From positions 28,481,513 through 28,545,512 of the forward strand of contig CM065704.1 in NCBI GenBank assembly GCA_017654935.2: a stretch of 64,000 bases of DNA, read 5' to 3'. Below the pieces are notes generated by a model. That model did no database searches. It saw only the letters and a program-made list of their open reading frames with translations, and had not been told where the DNA came from. Positions 1 through 11,953 of the stretch are shown here, piece after piece (position 1 is the stretch's first letter; every line of letters begins with the position of its first letter). The position numbers and the translations under genes were made by a program. The stretch comes from Phymorhynchus buccinoides. Its lineage: Eukaryota > Mollusca > Gastropoda > Neogastropoda > Raphitomidae.

Positions 1-182
1 AGGCATCAGATCAGGGTCTGCTATCCAAAGACCCTGTCCTCTTAATTTTGGGAGGTAAGAATAGGCCTTACTGTAAATATGTCACACAGGAATCCCCAGA
101 ATTGCAGACAGATTTTGTTCTCTACCCAGGTAAGTTTGATGGAAGTTTTCTTGCTGAAAATGGCTGGCGGTGAAAGGGTTAA
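1..182 (+). mobile_element. TTAA-type MITE (piggyBac-like), copy 1, cut by window start
   Basis: It ends in CTGGCGGTGAAAGGGTTAA. Other members at 30003, 32671, 61163 and 62358 share the body (AAGGCATCAAAT...GGGTCT...CTCTACCCAGGTAA). Complete copies begin TTAACCCTTTCAC and end GTGAAAGGGTTAA, i.e. a TTAA target duplication plus CCC-starting inverted termini, as in piggyBac elements. There is no coding capacity. The left end is outside the window. Confidence 0.6.
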
Positions 183-1085
183 GTGGGAGGGAGTCTTTTT
201 AGGGAAGGTCTTAATGGGAAGATTCCACTGTATTGCATTTATAAGAATTGTGTTTCTTCCCTTTGTTTCGTCCCATTTGGCTGAAATGTTCAGAAAAGGT
301 GCAGGACCATGTGGGTATTAAAAATTTGGGTATTCCAAAATTTGAAATAGTAAATGATTTGACCGAAATTTCGGCGACGTATGACCGAAAAATTGCGAAA
401 ATATGGAATTTTAATCTTGAATAATGATGTCAAAAACGGCTTAACGGAATGCGTTCATATTTTTCAGTATTTAATAAAAACTAAATTTCGAACACTACCG
501 GTATAAAACCAAACCGGAAGTGCTCTAGCTAGGAACCTGCAGCATTTATTTGGCTCACAGAATAGCCAAAACTGGAAGTGACGTCACAAAACTAACTACT
601 AGATATTGTAGCCCTTACTTTGGCCCAGGTCGGAAAGTAGTTTGGTGATAATATGTTAATATAGTACGGAAGTTATTAACATTTATGTAAATTGTGTTGT
701 GTCACATTCACCGATTTCTACTTTCTTTGAATTTCGTGTTTGTTGCTATCTGATATCGCTCAAATTTGCAGTAAAGTTGCAGGACACTATTCGTATGGCA
801 CATTTGCAATATTAAAACGATTGGGAGAAATAAGGCCAAAACATTTTAATCTTGAATAACTTGAGAACAGCTGAACGGATTACAGTCATATTTTCAGTAT
901 TTATTACATAGTAACTTGGTAGCACTTCCGGGATAAACTCAAACAGAAAGTTCCGACAGGAAGTTGGGAGGGAAAGGGTGATGAAGGGAAAAATCCTCCA
1001 ATCTTTGCTCTGAAAGGCAAACATAAGCCTTCAAATTATTGCATGTTGCAAACATGAACGTAACAGACTTTATTTCCTGTCTCAG
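183..1085. other. Intron upstream of first visible exon
   Basis: No coding signal. It contains two diverged copies of one ~120-bp segment (about 398-525 and 836-955; both include ATTTTAATCTTGAATAA and a TTTTCAGTATTTA block), so an old local duplication. It ends in the pyrimidine-rich acceptor TTTCCTGTCTCAG at 1085. Confidence 0.6.
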
Positions 1086-2993
1086 GAGAAACACCCACTG
1101 CCTACCCACCATGGTACACTGGAGAAACACCCACTGCCTACCCACCATGGTACACTGGTGAAACACCCACTGCCTACCCACCATGGTACACTGGAGAAAC
1201 ACCCACTGCCTACCCACCATGGTACACTGGAGAAACACCCACTGCCTACCCACCATGGTACACTGGAGAAACACCCACTGCCTATCCACCATGGTACACT
1301 GGAGAAACACCCACTGCCTACCCACCATGGTACACTGGTGAAACACCCACTGCCTACCCACCATGGTACACTGGTGAAACACCCACTGCCTATCCACCAT
1401 GGTACACTGGAGAAACACCCACTGCCTACCCACCATGGTACACTGGTGAAACACCCACTGCCTATCCACCATGGTACACTGGAGAAACACCCACTGCCTA
1501 CCCACCATGGTACACTGGAGAAACACCAACTGCCTACCCACCATGGTACACTGGAGAAACACCCACTGCCTACCCACCATGGTACACTGGTGAAACACCC
1601 ACTGCCTATCCACCATGGTACACTGGAGAAACACCCACTGCCTACCCACCATGGTACACTGGAGAAACACCCACTGCCTACCCACCATGGTACACTGGTG
1701 AAACACCCACTGCCTACCCACCATGGTACACTGGAGAAACACCCACTGCCTACCCACCATGGTACACTGGTGAAACACCCACTGCCTACCCACCATGGTA
1801 CACTGGTGAAACACCCACTGCCTACCCACCATGGTACACTGGAGAAACACCCACTGCCTACCCACCATGGTACACTGGTGAAACACCCACTGCCTACCCA
1901 CCATGGTACACTGGAGAAACACCCACTGCTTACCCACCATGGTACACTGGAGAAACACCCACTGCCTACCCACCATGGTACACTGGAGAAACACCTACTG
2001 CCTACCCACCATGGTACACTGGTGAAACACCCACTGCCTATCCACCATGGTACACTGGAGAAACACCCACTGCCTACCCACCATGGTACACTGGAGAAAC
2101 ACCCACTGCCTACCCACCATGGTACACTGGAGAAACACCCACTGCCTACCCACCATGGTACACTGGAGAAACACCCACTGCCTACCCACCATGGTACACT
2201 GGAGAAACACCCACTGCCTACCCACCATGGTACACTGGTGAAACACCCACTGCCTACCCACCATGGTACACTGGTGAAACACCCACTGCCTACCCACCAT
2301 GGTACACTGGAGAAACACCCACTGCCTACCCACCATGGTACACTGGAGAAACACCCACTGCCTACCCACCATGGTACACTGGAGAAACACCCACTGCCTA
2401 CCCACCATGGTACACTGGAGAAACACCCACTGCCTACCCACCATGGTACACTGGAGAAACACCCACTGCCTACCCACCATGGTACACTGGAGAAACACCC
2501 ACTGCCTACCCACCATGGTACACTGGTGAAACACCCACTGCCTACCCACCATGGTACACTGGAGAAACACCCACTGCCTACCCACCATGGTACACTGGAG
2601 AAACACCCACTGCCTACCCACCATGGTACACTGGAGAAACACCCACTGCCTACCCACCATGGTACACTGGTGAAACACCCACTGCCTACCCACCATGGTA
2701 CACTGGTGAAACACCCACTGCCTACCCACCATGGTACACTGGAGAAACACCCACTGCCTACCCACCATGGTACACTGGAGAAACACCCACTGCCTACCCA
2801 CCATGGTACACTGGAGAAACACCCACTGCCTACCCACCATGGTACACTGGAGAAACACCCACTGCCTACCCACCATGGTACACTGGAGAAACACCCACTG
2901 CCTACCCACCATGGTACACTGGAGAAACACCCACTGCCTACCCACCATGGTACACTGGAGAAACACCCACTGCCTACCCACCATGGTACACTG
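1086..2993 (+). CDS. Exon 1: 53 units of the 12-residue PTS repeat
   Basis: This 1,908-nt exon is exactly 53 x 36 bp. It lies between acceptor CTCAG and donor GTAAGTG, phase 1 on both sides. The coding frame is (G)ETPTAYPPWYT(G), fixed by continuity with the CYS domains in later exons. Two of each unit's residues are candidate O-glycosylation threonines beside proline (TPT), and each unit has two Tyr and one Trp. Variation is almost only synonymous: GGA or GGT for Gly, TAC or TAT for Tyr in the first half. All three + frames and two - frames are open across the array, so the long ORFs reading KHPLPTHHGTLE or MVGRQWVFLQCT are shadows. Array length is a likely polymorphism, and long-array assembly may be inexact. 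Confidence 0.8.
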
Positions 2994-3690
2994 GTAAGTG
3001 TTTTGAGCTTTGTGTTTTTGGTTGTTTGTAGTACTAAATGTTTTCCTTTTTGTTCAGATTCTTTCTTTATTTATTGTATTTGTTCCCATTTTGCTGAACC
3101 GACAGATGTCTATTTCTCCCTATTCGCTTAACGTGTTATAACTTTCATTGAAATAAAACATGTTTTTCCTTTCACAAAATACCTTTGTCTCTTTCTTATT
3201 GTGTCTCTCTATGCACTCTGTTTACATGTTTTTCATGCCCTACTTTTTGGTTGGGGATGAGGGTGATGATAAGTGTAGAAAATGAGTCATTAGCATGTTA
3301 GTATGTTCAAACTCATCAAGATCATTGGAAAAACAACAACTGGGAAAGATCACCTTTTTATTGTCCAACAACAAAACAATAAGAACTTTACACAGATTTT
3401 AAAAAGAAAGAGAGAGACACACGACAAGCTTCAAAATATGCCAGTTACATCTCAGACTGGCAATTCTTTAAAAAAAACCTATCATTTCTTGTTGTATATT
3501 AACTGATCAGATTATCTGCTTGTAAATGCTTTTTATTTTACTAAGTCGTAGATTTACCTGCATTGCAAAGTTTATGTTTTCCCCTACTGAAGTTGTCCTT
3601 TAGGAATGTTACTTAGCTAAACTTTGATTTGATAATGAGTAAGATTAGTTTTTTTAATTTCTTAGTTATTACGCCCGTGTTGTATTTCAG
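2994..3690. other. Intron 1
   Basis: AT-rich, 697 bp. I see no mobile element or conserved signal apart from splice sites. Confidence 0.6.
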
Positions 3691-4031
3691 GAGAAACACC
3701 CACTGCCTACCCACCATGGTACACTGGAGACACACCCACTGCCCCACCACTGAAACACCCACTGTACACTGGTACACTGGAGAAACACCCACTGCCTACC
3801 CACCATGGTACACTGGAGACACACCCACTGCCTACCCACCATGGTACACTGGAGAAACACCCACTGCCTACCCACCATGGTACACTGGAGAAACACCCAC
3901 TGCCTACCCACCATGGTACACTGGAGAAACACCCACTGCCTACCCACCATGGTACACTGGAGAAACACCCACTGCCTACCCACCATGGTACACTGGTGAA
4001 ACACCCACTGCCTACCCACCATGGTACACTG
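3691..4031 (+). CDS. Exon 2: nine repeat units, one rearranged, out of frame
   Basis: The borders are good (TGTATTTCAG / GTGAGTG), but the length is 341 nt, not a multiple of 3. The second unit is 53 nt instead of 36: after GAGACACACCCACTGCC it runs into a scrambled CCACCACTGAAACACCC block and a doubled GTACACTG. Entering in phase 1, translation is ETPTAYPPWYTGDTPTAP, then shifts to the KHPLPTHHGTLE frame and leaves in phase 0. Because the minisatellite is open in that frame, no stop appears until TGA at 11387-11389 in exon 6. It could be a skipped or decaying exon, an alternative frame-switch exon, or an assembly error. Confidence 0.55.
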
Positions 4032-5178
4032 GTGAGTGTTGTGAAATTATTGCTTGCTGTTTGTAGTACTAGGGTTGATTTTAAATCAGCCTGTGTTGTT
4101 TTGTTATCAATTAATTATTTTTCAAAACGCTTTCCTTATATCTCCATGTCTACACATTTGATTTGATTTTTATTGTTTCCTTCGAAGCAATTTGTGTAAA
4201 CTCTCATTGCCCTGGCCCTCTGACTATGCTCATTCTCCCAACCTAGGATTCCATGCCCAATTTAGCCACACCTATGTAAGAGGAGGGCAGGTTTGGGGTA
4301 GAAATGGGAGTAAACTGTAATTCCATAGCATGACACTTTGACAGTATGCCTTTACTCTATCACGCTATTCAAAGCATTGGGGGGAAAGGTAAATAAATAA
4401 ATAGGGTACCCTATCCTTTTGTTAGGCGCATAACGGCAGCATGACTCATCTGCGCTCACATGACAGGAGACTGCCTGAGCGATCTACAAACAACAACAAA
4501 ATAACAAAAACACAAAGCAGTTTCATTAAACAATCACATTATAACATCACATGGAGTCAAATGTTTTAGTTTTTTTTTTTAAACATTAACAATAGTGTCA
4601 ATACGATGTTCACGTACTTCTCTGTTAGTGCTTAACATGGCACATGGATACAACCAGACAATGCAAATCTTCCTGTGATGCTGATATAAATCTGATTGGA
4701 AATACCCAAAAACATTTTTTTTAAATAAACAAATAACAAAATAATTAATTAATTAAATATATATATACATACACAAATAGGAAAACAATCCTACCTAAGA
4801 GAAACAAAAACAAACGAAAAAAGAACAAAAGCACATGTTTATCTCTTCAAAATAAATAAATAAATAAATAGGGTCACAATAACCTTTCGTTATTTCAATA
4901 ACACCTGTACAATCATGGTTTCTAAGAAGCAAAGCAGAAGAACCAGAACCAATATCCAAAATTGTGTATGTTCGCTTACTGCATTCTAAGCATCTACATG
5001 CATACTTACTTTTAAATAGTTATTTTGTTTATCCTTCACCCAAAATATTACGTTTTTGCTTTGAATAAATATTTGTCCTTCACATACATGACTGAACTAA
5101 AATTAGATTAAAATAATGTTAGGATGTATATATATGATGCTTTAATTCTATGGTGGCATCAATTATGCTGCATTTCAG
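4032..5178. other. Intron 2
   Basis: 1,147 bp, AT-rich, with short (AAAT)n runs near 4390 and 4850 and a fragment of the dispersed SINE-like family at 4422-4486 (reverse orientation). Nothing else recognised. Confidence 0.55.
4422..4486 (-). mobile_element. Fragment of SINE-like family
   Basis: Contains the family signature in reverse: TTAGGCGCATAACGGCAGCATGA...TCTGCGCTCA...GAGCGATC. The same block occurs in forward orientation at 18950, 24410 and 53060 and reverse near 31200. Confidence 0.5.
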
Positions 5179-5826
5179 GAGAAAAGCCTACTGCCTACCC
5201 ACCATGGTACACTGGAGAAACACCCACTGCCTATCCACCATGGTACACTGGAGAAACACCCACTGCCTACCCACCATGGTACACTGGTGAAACACCCACT
5301 GCCTACCCACCATGGTACACTGGTGAAACACCCACTGCCTACCCACCATGGTACACTGGAGAAACACCCACTGCCTACCCACCATGGTACACTGGAGAAA
5401 CACCCACTGCCTACCCACCATGGTACACTGGAGAAACACCCACTGCCTACCCACCATGGTACACTGGAGAAACACCCACTGCCTACCCACCATGGTACAC
5501 TGGAGAAACACCCACTGCCTACCCACCATGGTACACTGGAGAAACACCCACTGCCTACCCACCATGGTACACTGGAGAAACACCCACTGCCTACCCACCA
5601 TGGTACACTGGAGAAACACCCACTGCCTACCCACCATGGTACACTGGTGAAACACCCACTGCCTACCCACCATGGTACACTGGAGAAACACCCACTGCCT
5701 ACCCACCATGGTACACTGGAGAAACACCCACTGCCTACCCACCATGGTACACTGGAGAAACACCCACTGCCTACCCACCATGGTACACTGGAGAAACACC
5801 CACTGCCTACCCACCATGGTACACTG
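5179..5826 (+). CDS. Exon 3: 18 repeat units
   Basis: 648 nt = 18 x 36, phase 1-1, acceptor ATTTCAG, donor GTGAGTG. The first unit reads EKPTAYPPWYTG, the rest ETPTAYPPWYTG. Repeat-only exon; GGT replaces GGA in only a few units. Confidence 0.8.
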
Positions 5827-6955
5827 GTGAGTGCGAGTATTTTGCTGTTGTTTCAGTGATTGTTTTTGTTAGCAATGTTCGCTTTAGTTCTGATTCTGTA
5901 CGAAGTGTTGAATTGGGGATAAAGGATAAAGAAGAAAAGATAGTGTTTTCAATGTCTTGCATAGCTTAAGAAAAGATGCAGAGTATATTTTTGTTTTCGT
6001 ATTGAAATCACAGAAAATGTGCATCACTCACAAAAGCAATGAAAGGCAGTTTGGAAATGAAACAAACACCCACAAATAATAATCTCAATGTTATTATGGT
6101 TGTAACCTCTCCAGCTGGCAATATTTTAACAACTGTAAATAGAATTGCAGCTTTACAATCTGGTTTTTACGTGACTTACATTCCTATCTCTTTGATCAGG
6201 CTATCTTATTTAAGCTTCACCAGAGAGATCACGTGTTTGGCTTGTCTACGCTTCTTTTCAAACGTTATTAACAGCAAAAACAAAACAAAAAACGGGGAAA
6301 TAACAAATAGAGAAATATGTCAAGTCAATTAAGTTAGGGTTACGGTATGAGTTTAAGAAAAAAAGCGTTCTTTTCAATTCTGGAGAACATTTTTGGATTT
6401 TCATTAAGAGACATTTAGTCCGCCTTTTAAGTCATTGCCAGGGTTGCTCAATGCACAGCGCTCGGGATTTAATACAAGCCATTCAATGCATATATTATGT
6501 TCAGATATCCTCTGTTATCATTTGACTCTACTTGGATTCATAGTTTCCAAAGAAGAACCATACCATATGAAATGTGTTACTTTTTTAATTAATTAAATAT
6601 ATTATATACATCTATTGCAAAGGAACGCGCCACCATCAGCATGCACTTATCAGGGTGCCTATCCAAATTGACTCTATGTTGAAGGTATGCCCTGTTCCAT
6701 ATTTACATTTATTAATTATGCATGTTCCTGTTTGTCTATCTCTGTCTTGTCTACAGCGTTTCTTTATTGGACATGGTAAACTTTAGTCTTTTGTAGAGTC
6801 CCCCCCTCCCCCTCGGGTGTTGAATTGGCTTAAACGAAATTTGACGCATGGTTGTCTCTTCTAAAGGTGATTTCAACTGAGTGTTTCAATGGTTGCGTGT
6901 TTAATCTGCACCAAGGGCTACAATACAGAGTAAACAAAGTCGTACGTTGTTACAG
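5827..6955. other. Intron 3
   Basis: 1,129 bp, AT-rich, no recognised element. The small ORF at 6039-6332 has no family resemblance and is not supported. Confidence 0.55.
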
Positions 6956-8683
6956 GAGAAACACCGACTGCCTACCCACCATGGTACACTGGAGAAACAC
7001 CCACTGCCTACCCACCATGGTACACTGGAGAAACACCCACTGCCTACCCACCATGGTACACTGGTGAAACACCCACTGCCTACCCACCATGGTACACTGG
7101 AGAAACACCCACTGCCTACCCACCATGGTACACTGGTGAAACACCCACTGCCTACCCACCATGGTACACTGGAGAAACACCCACTGCCTACCCACCATGG
7201 TACACTGGTGAAACACCCACTGCCTACCCACCATGGTACACTGGAGAAACACCCACTGCCTACCCACCATGGTACACTGGAGAAACACCCACTGCCTACC
7301 CACCATGGTACACTGGTGAAACACCCACTGCCTACCCACCATGGTACACTGGTGAAACACCCACTGCCTACCCACCATGGTACACTGGAGAAACACCCAC
7401 TGCCTACCCACCATGGTACACTGGAGAAACACCCACTGCCTACCCACCGTGGTACACTGGAGAAACACCCACTGCCTACCCACCATGGTACACTGGTGAA
7501 ACACCCACTGCCTACCCACCATGGTACACTGGAGAAACACCCACTGCCTACCCACCATGGTACACTGGAGAAACACCCACTGCCTACCCACCATGGTACA
7601 CTGGTGAAACACCCACTGCCTACCCACCATGGTACACTGGAGAAACACCCACTGCCTACCCACCATGGTACACTGGAGAAACACCCACTGCCTACCCACC
7701 GTGGTACACTGGAGAAACACCCACTGCCTACCCACCATGGTACACTGGTGAAACACCCACTGCCTACCCACCATGGTACACTGGAGAAACACCCACTGCC
7801 TACCCACCATGGTACACTGGTGAAACACCCACTGCCTACCCACCATGGTACACTGGAGAAACACCCACTGCCTACCCACCATGGTACACTGGAGAAACAC
7901 CCACTGCCTACCCACCATGGTACACTGGTGAAACACCCACTGCCTACCCACCATGGTACACTGGTGAAACACCCACTGCCTACCCACCATGGTACACTGG
8001 AGAAACACCCACTGCCTACCCACCATGGTACACTGGAGAAACACCCACTGCCTACCCACCATGGTACACTGGAGAAACACCTACTGCCTACCCACCATGG
8101 TACACTGGTGAAACACCCACTGCCTACCCACCATGGTACACTGGAGAAACACCCACTGCCTACCCACCATGGTACACTGGAGAAACACCCACTGCCTACC
8201 CACCATGGTACACTGGTGAAACACCCACTGCCTACCCACCATGGTACACTGGAGAAACACCCACTGCCTACCCACCATGGTACACTGGAGAAACACCCAC
8301 TGCCTACCCACCATGGTACACTGGAGAAACACCCACTGCCTACCCACCGTGGTACACTGGAGAAACACCCACTGCCTACCCACCATGGTACACTGGAGAA
8401 ACACCCACTGCCTACCCACCATGGTACACTGGAGAAACACCCACTGCCTACCCACCATGGTACACTGGAGAAACACCCACTGCCTACCCACCATGGTACA
8501 CTGGAGAAACACCCACTGCCTACCCACCATGGTACACTGGTGAAACACCCACTGCCTACCCACCATGGTACACTGGAGAAACACCCACTGCCTACCCACC
8601 GTGGTACACTGGAGAAACACCCACTGCCTACCCACCGTGGTACACTGGAGAAACACCCACTGCCTACCCACCATGGTACACTG
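6956..8683 (+). CDS. Exon 4: 48 repeat units
   Basis: 1,728 nt = 48 x 36, phase 1-1, acceptor TGTTACAG, donor GTACGTG. The first unit is ETPTAYPPWYTG with an ACCGAC variant codon order; others are near-identical. A synonymous CCA-to-CCG change marks units at 7449, 7701, 8349, 8601 and 8637. The spacing 7449-7701 and 8349-8601 is 252 bp (7 units) in both cases, hinting at block-wise amplification. Confidence 0.8.
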
Positions 8684-8858
8684 GTACGTGTTTAATAAAT
8701 GTTTATGTGTATTAGTAAAATAATGCTTTCAGTGTCTGATTTCTCTTTATTTCTTATAAACAAACTCTGATTATTTAAATGTGTAGCAGCCATTGTTCCA
8801 GCTTTAGCATTGATAATAATAATAGTAATAATAATAGTAATAATAATAATAATAATAA

Positions 8859-8889
<31 letters not shown>

Positions 8890-9588
8890 AAGAAGAAGGA
8901 GAAGAAGAAGACGAAGACGAAGAAGAAGAAGATGAAGAACAGTATATTTAAATAGCCTTTTCCCTGCTTTATTGGTGTTTTTTCTCTCTACAATATATTT
9001 ATTAGGTTTCATTTTCTTATTCCTATAATGTTGTACTTAAACGTTTTAAGGCGTAAGCCATATCACGAAAAAAAGGAACAGTGTCGTTTCAAACCAACAT
9101 ACTTATCAGTCAGTGGTACCTTTTACACGTTTAGTTTCAGAACAATGTTTTGTTCATGTGAGTGTATAGTGTCTCTGGGCAAGTGTTCCTTGAAACGTTG
9201 AGCAGAATTCCCTCTTTAGTTTTGCAAGTAGGCCTACCACTCTATGCAGTACAAACTAAACCCACATCTCTTCGTATCTTGTAAATTGAGTATCGTATCT
9301 TTAATCTGCTGTCGATCTTACCTTTTTACGTTTCGTTTCTGCTTTGTTAGACATGTTCCTTCTTATCTTATGTTGTTTGATACATTTGCATTCTATAATC
9401 ATAAGTATTGTCAATTGACACATTTCAATGCTTTTTAGCTAATGTTATCTTGAAAGGTGGTGCTCTTGGCATGTACCTGTTAGATTGAAAACCTGACGTT
9501 TACTGTAGATTGATACTGCAATACCCCGTTACTTTATGAAATACAACTGCAACTCCATATATTCAAAGTAATGAAACATATATTTTAG
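8684..9588. other. Intron 4
   Basis: 905 bp. Holds a mixed AAT/GAA/GAAGAC trinucleotide tract at 8816-8937; the remainder is unremarkable AT-rich sequence. Confidence 0.55.
8816..8937. repeat. (AAT)n-(GAA)n trinucleotide tract
   Basis: Starts as AATAATAGTAAT and turns into a purine-only GAA run with GAC interruptions. The poly-Leu/Ile antisense ORF over it is an artefact. Confidence 0.85.
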
Positions 9589-10128
9589 GGGAAAAACCCA
9601 CTGCCTACCCACCATGGTACACTGGAGAAACACCCACTGCCTACCCACCGTGGTACACTGGAGAAACACCCACTGCCTACCCACCATGGTACACTGGAGA
9701 AACACCCACTGCCTACCCACCATGGTACACTGGAGAAACACCCACTGCCTACCCACCATGGTTCACTGGAGAAACACCCACTGCCTACCCACCATGGTAC
9801 ACTGGAGAAACACCCACTGCCTACCCACCATGGTACACTGGAGAAACACCCACTGCCTACCCACCATGGTACACTGGTGAAACACCCACTGCCTACCCAC
9901 CATGGTACACTGGAGAAACACCCACTGTCTACCCACCATGGTACACTGGAGAAACACCCACTGCCTACCCACCATGGTACACTGGTGAAACACCCACTGC
10001 CTACCCACCATGGTACACTGGAGAAACACCCACTGCCTACCCACCATGGTACACTGGTGAAACACCCACTGCCTACCCACCATGGTACACTGGAGAAACA
10101 CCCACTGCCTACCCACCATGGTACACTG
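9589..10128 (+). CDS. Exon 5: 15 repeat units
   Basis: 540 nt = 15 x 36, phase 1-1, acceptor TATTTTAG, donor GTAAGTA. First unit EKPTAYPPWYTG; one unit has PPWFTG (TTC for TAC at about 9762) and one ETPTVYPPWYTG. Repeat-only exon. Confidence 0.8.
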
Positions 10129-10612
10129 GTAAGTATTTTGAAGCATGGATATTTATTTTCCATTCGTTTGCTTTCTCCTATAAGTGTGAGCTCGTTTACA
10201 ATTGTTGCTCATAAAGGTGTGTTAATATCTGTTGTCTTAAGCACAGAGTTTAGTTACTTTTTCTTTAATATAATCTTTATAAGTTTTTCTAATAACAGTG
10301 GTTTGAATTAACGTCTGCCCATATAAGTTCTGCTCTTCTCTATGTTTTCATCTTTAAGCTAAAATATAGCTGCGTGGAAATTCTGAACTAAATTAAATAT
10401 TACAAATTGATTGGTTTAATTTCTGTAGAAATACATTTGCATTGATCAAGTGTACATGTCGGGAATTTGCATATTTAAAGAACGATATGTAATTCAAAAT
10501 GTAATGTTATTTTACCCCACATCTTTGTCACAGTTCTTTACATTTCATCCCCAGCAGTGCCATAAAACACGATGAATACATCAAAAGTGATTTCATCTCT
10601 TCATTGTATTAG
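10129..10612. other. Intron 5
   Basis: 484 bp of AT-rich sequence, nothing recognised. Confidence 0.6.
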
Positions 10613-11953
10613 GTAAAACACCCACTGCCTACCCACCATGGTACACTGGAGAAACACCCACTGCCTACCCACCATGGTACACTGGTGAAACACCCACTGC
10701 CTACCCACCATGGTACACTGGAGAAACACCCACTGCCTACCCACCATGGTACACTGGAGAAACACCCACTGCCTACCCACCATGGTACACTGGAGAAACA
10801 CCCACTGCCTACCCACCATGGTACACTGGTGAAACACCCACTGCCTACCCACCATGGTACACTGGTGAAACACCCACTGCCTACCCACCATGGTACACTG
10901 GTGAAACACCCACTGCCTACCCACCATGGTACACTGGAGAAACACCCACTGCCTACCCACCATGGTACACTGGAGAAACACCCACTGCCTACCCACCATG
11001 GTACACTGGAGAAACACCCACTGCCTACCCACCATGGTACACTGGAGAAACACCCACTGCCTACCCACCATGGTACACTGGAGAAACACCCACTGCCTAC
11101 CCACCATGGTACACTGGAGAAACACCCACTGCCTACCCACCATGGTACACTGGTGAAACACCCACTGCCTACCCACCATGGTACACTGGAGAAAAACCCA
11201 CTGCCTACCCACCATGGTACACTGGTGAAACACCCACCGCCTACCCACCATGGTACACTGGAGAAACACCCACTGCCTACCCACCATGGTACACTGGTGA
11301 AACACCCACTGCCTACCCACCATGGTACACTGGCGAAACACCCACTGCCCAGCCTTACACCTGTGTCAACGGTTGGAGTAAATGGATGAACCAGGATACT
11401 CCACACACTGGAGATGGAGATCTGGAGAAGCTGACAGATCAACAGAAACAGCAGTTGTGTCCTGGAGGTCAGCTGGTAGAGATTGACTGTCAGACAACAG
11501 AGGGCATTGTTTACTACAGTTCTGGAGAAATTGTCTTCTGTGATCTTAATTCTGGACTGGTGTGTAATAATGCTGACAACGCCCCCATACCTTGTTCGGA
11601 CTACCAGGTCAGGTACAAGTGTCAGTGTCTAGAAACACCCACTGCCTACCCACCATGGTACACTGGTGAAACACACACTGCCTACCCACCATGGTACACT
11701 GGAGAAACACCCACTGCCTACCCACCATGGTACACTGGAGAAACACCTACTGCCTACCCACCATGGTACACTGGTGAAACACCCACTGCCTACCCACCAT
11801 GGTACACTGGAGAAACACCCACTGCCTACCCACCATGGTACACTGGTGAAACACCCACTGCCTACCCACCATGGTACACTGGTGAAACACCCACTGCCTA
11901 CCCACCATGGTACACTGGAGAAACTCCCACTGCCTACCCACCATGGTACACTG
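10613..11953 (+). CDS. Exon 6: 20 repeats - CYS/WxxW domain - 9 repeats
   Basis: 1,341 nt, phase 1-1 (acceptor GTATTAG, donor GTGAGTG). Twenty units (10613-11332) run into ETPTAQPYTCVNGW, then a mucin CYS domain: GWSKWMNQDTPHTGDGD, QQLCPGGQLVEIDC, YYSSGEIVFCDLNSGL, DYQVRYKCQC (eight cysteines). After CQCLE the repeat resumes for nine units, one being ETHTAYPPWYTG. This uninterrupted transition fixes ETPTAYPPWYTG as the true frame of the minisatellite. The WxxW motif is the known C-mannosylation site in mucins and CILP; the domain mediates gel packing there. The EIVFCDLNSGL variant is shared only with exon 12, suggesting those two are sister copies. Confidence 0.88.

Noticed and set aside
1158..3131. 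657-residue ATG-initiated ORF of KHPLPTHHGTLE repeats, + strand
   Set aside because: It reads the minisatellite out of the frame that is continuous with CYS domains, runs past the donor at 2994, and its ATG is the CCATGG inside each unit.
6039..6332. 97-residue intronic ORF
   Set aside because: No motif, no family resemblance, AT-rich; expected by chance.
1086..11953. CRISPR-like regular repeats
   Set aside because: Units are contiguous 36-bp tandem copies without spacers, in a eukaryotic intron-exon context.
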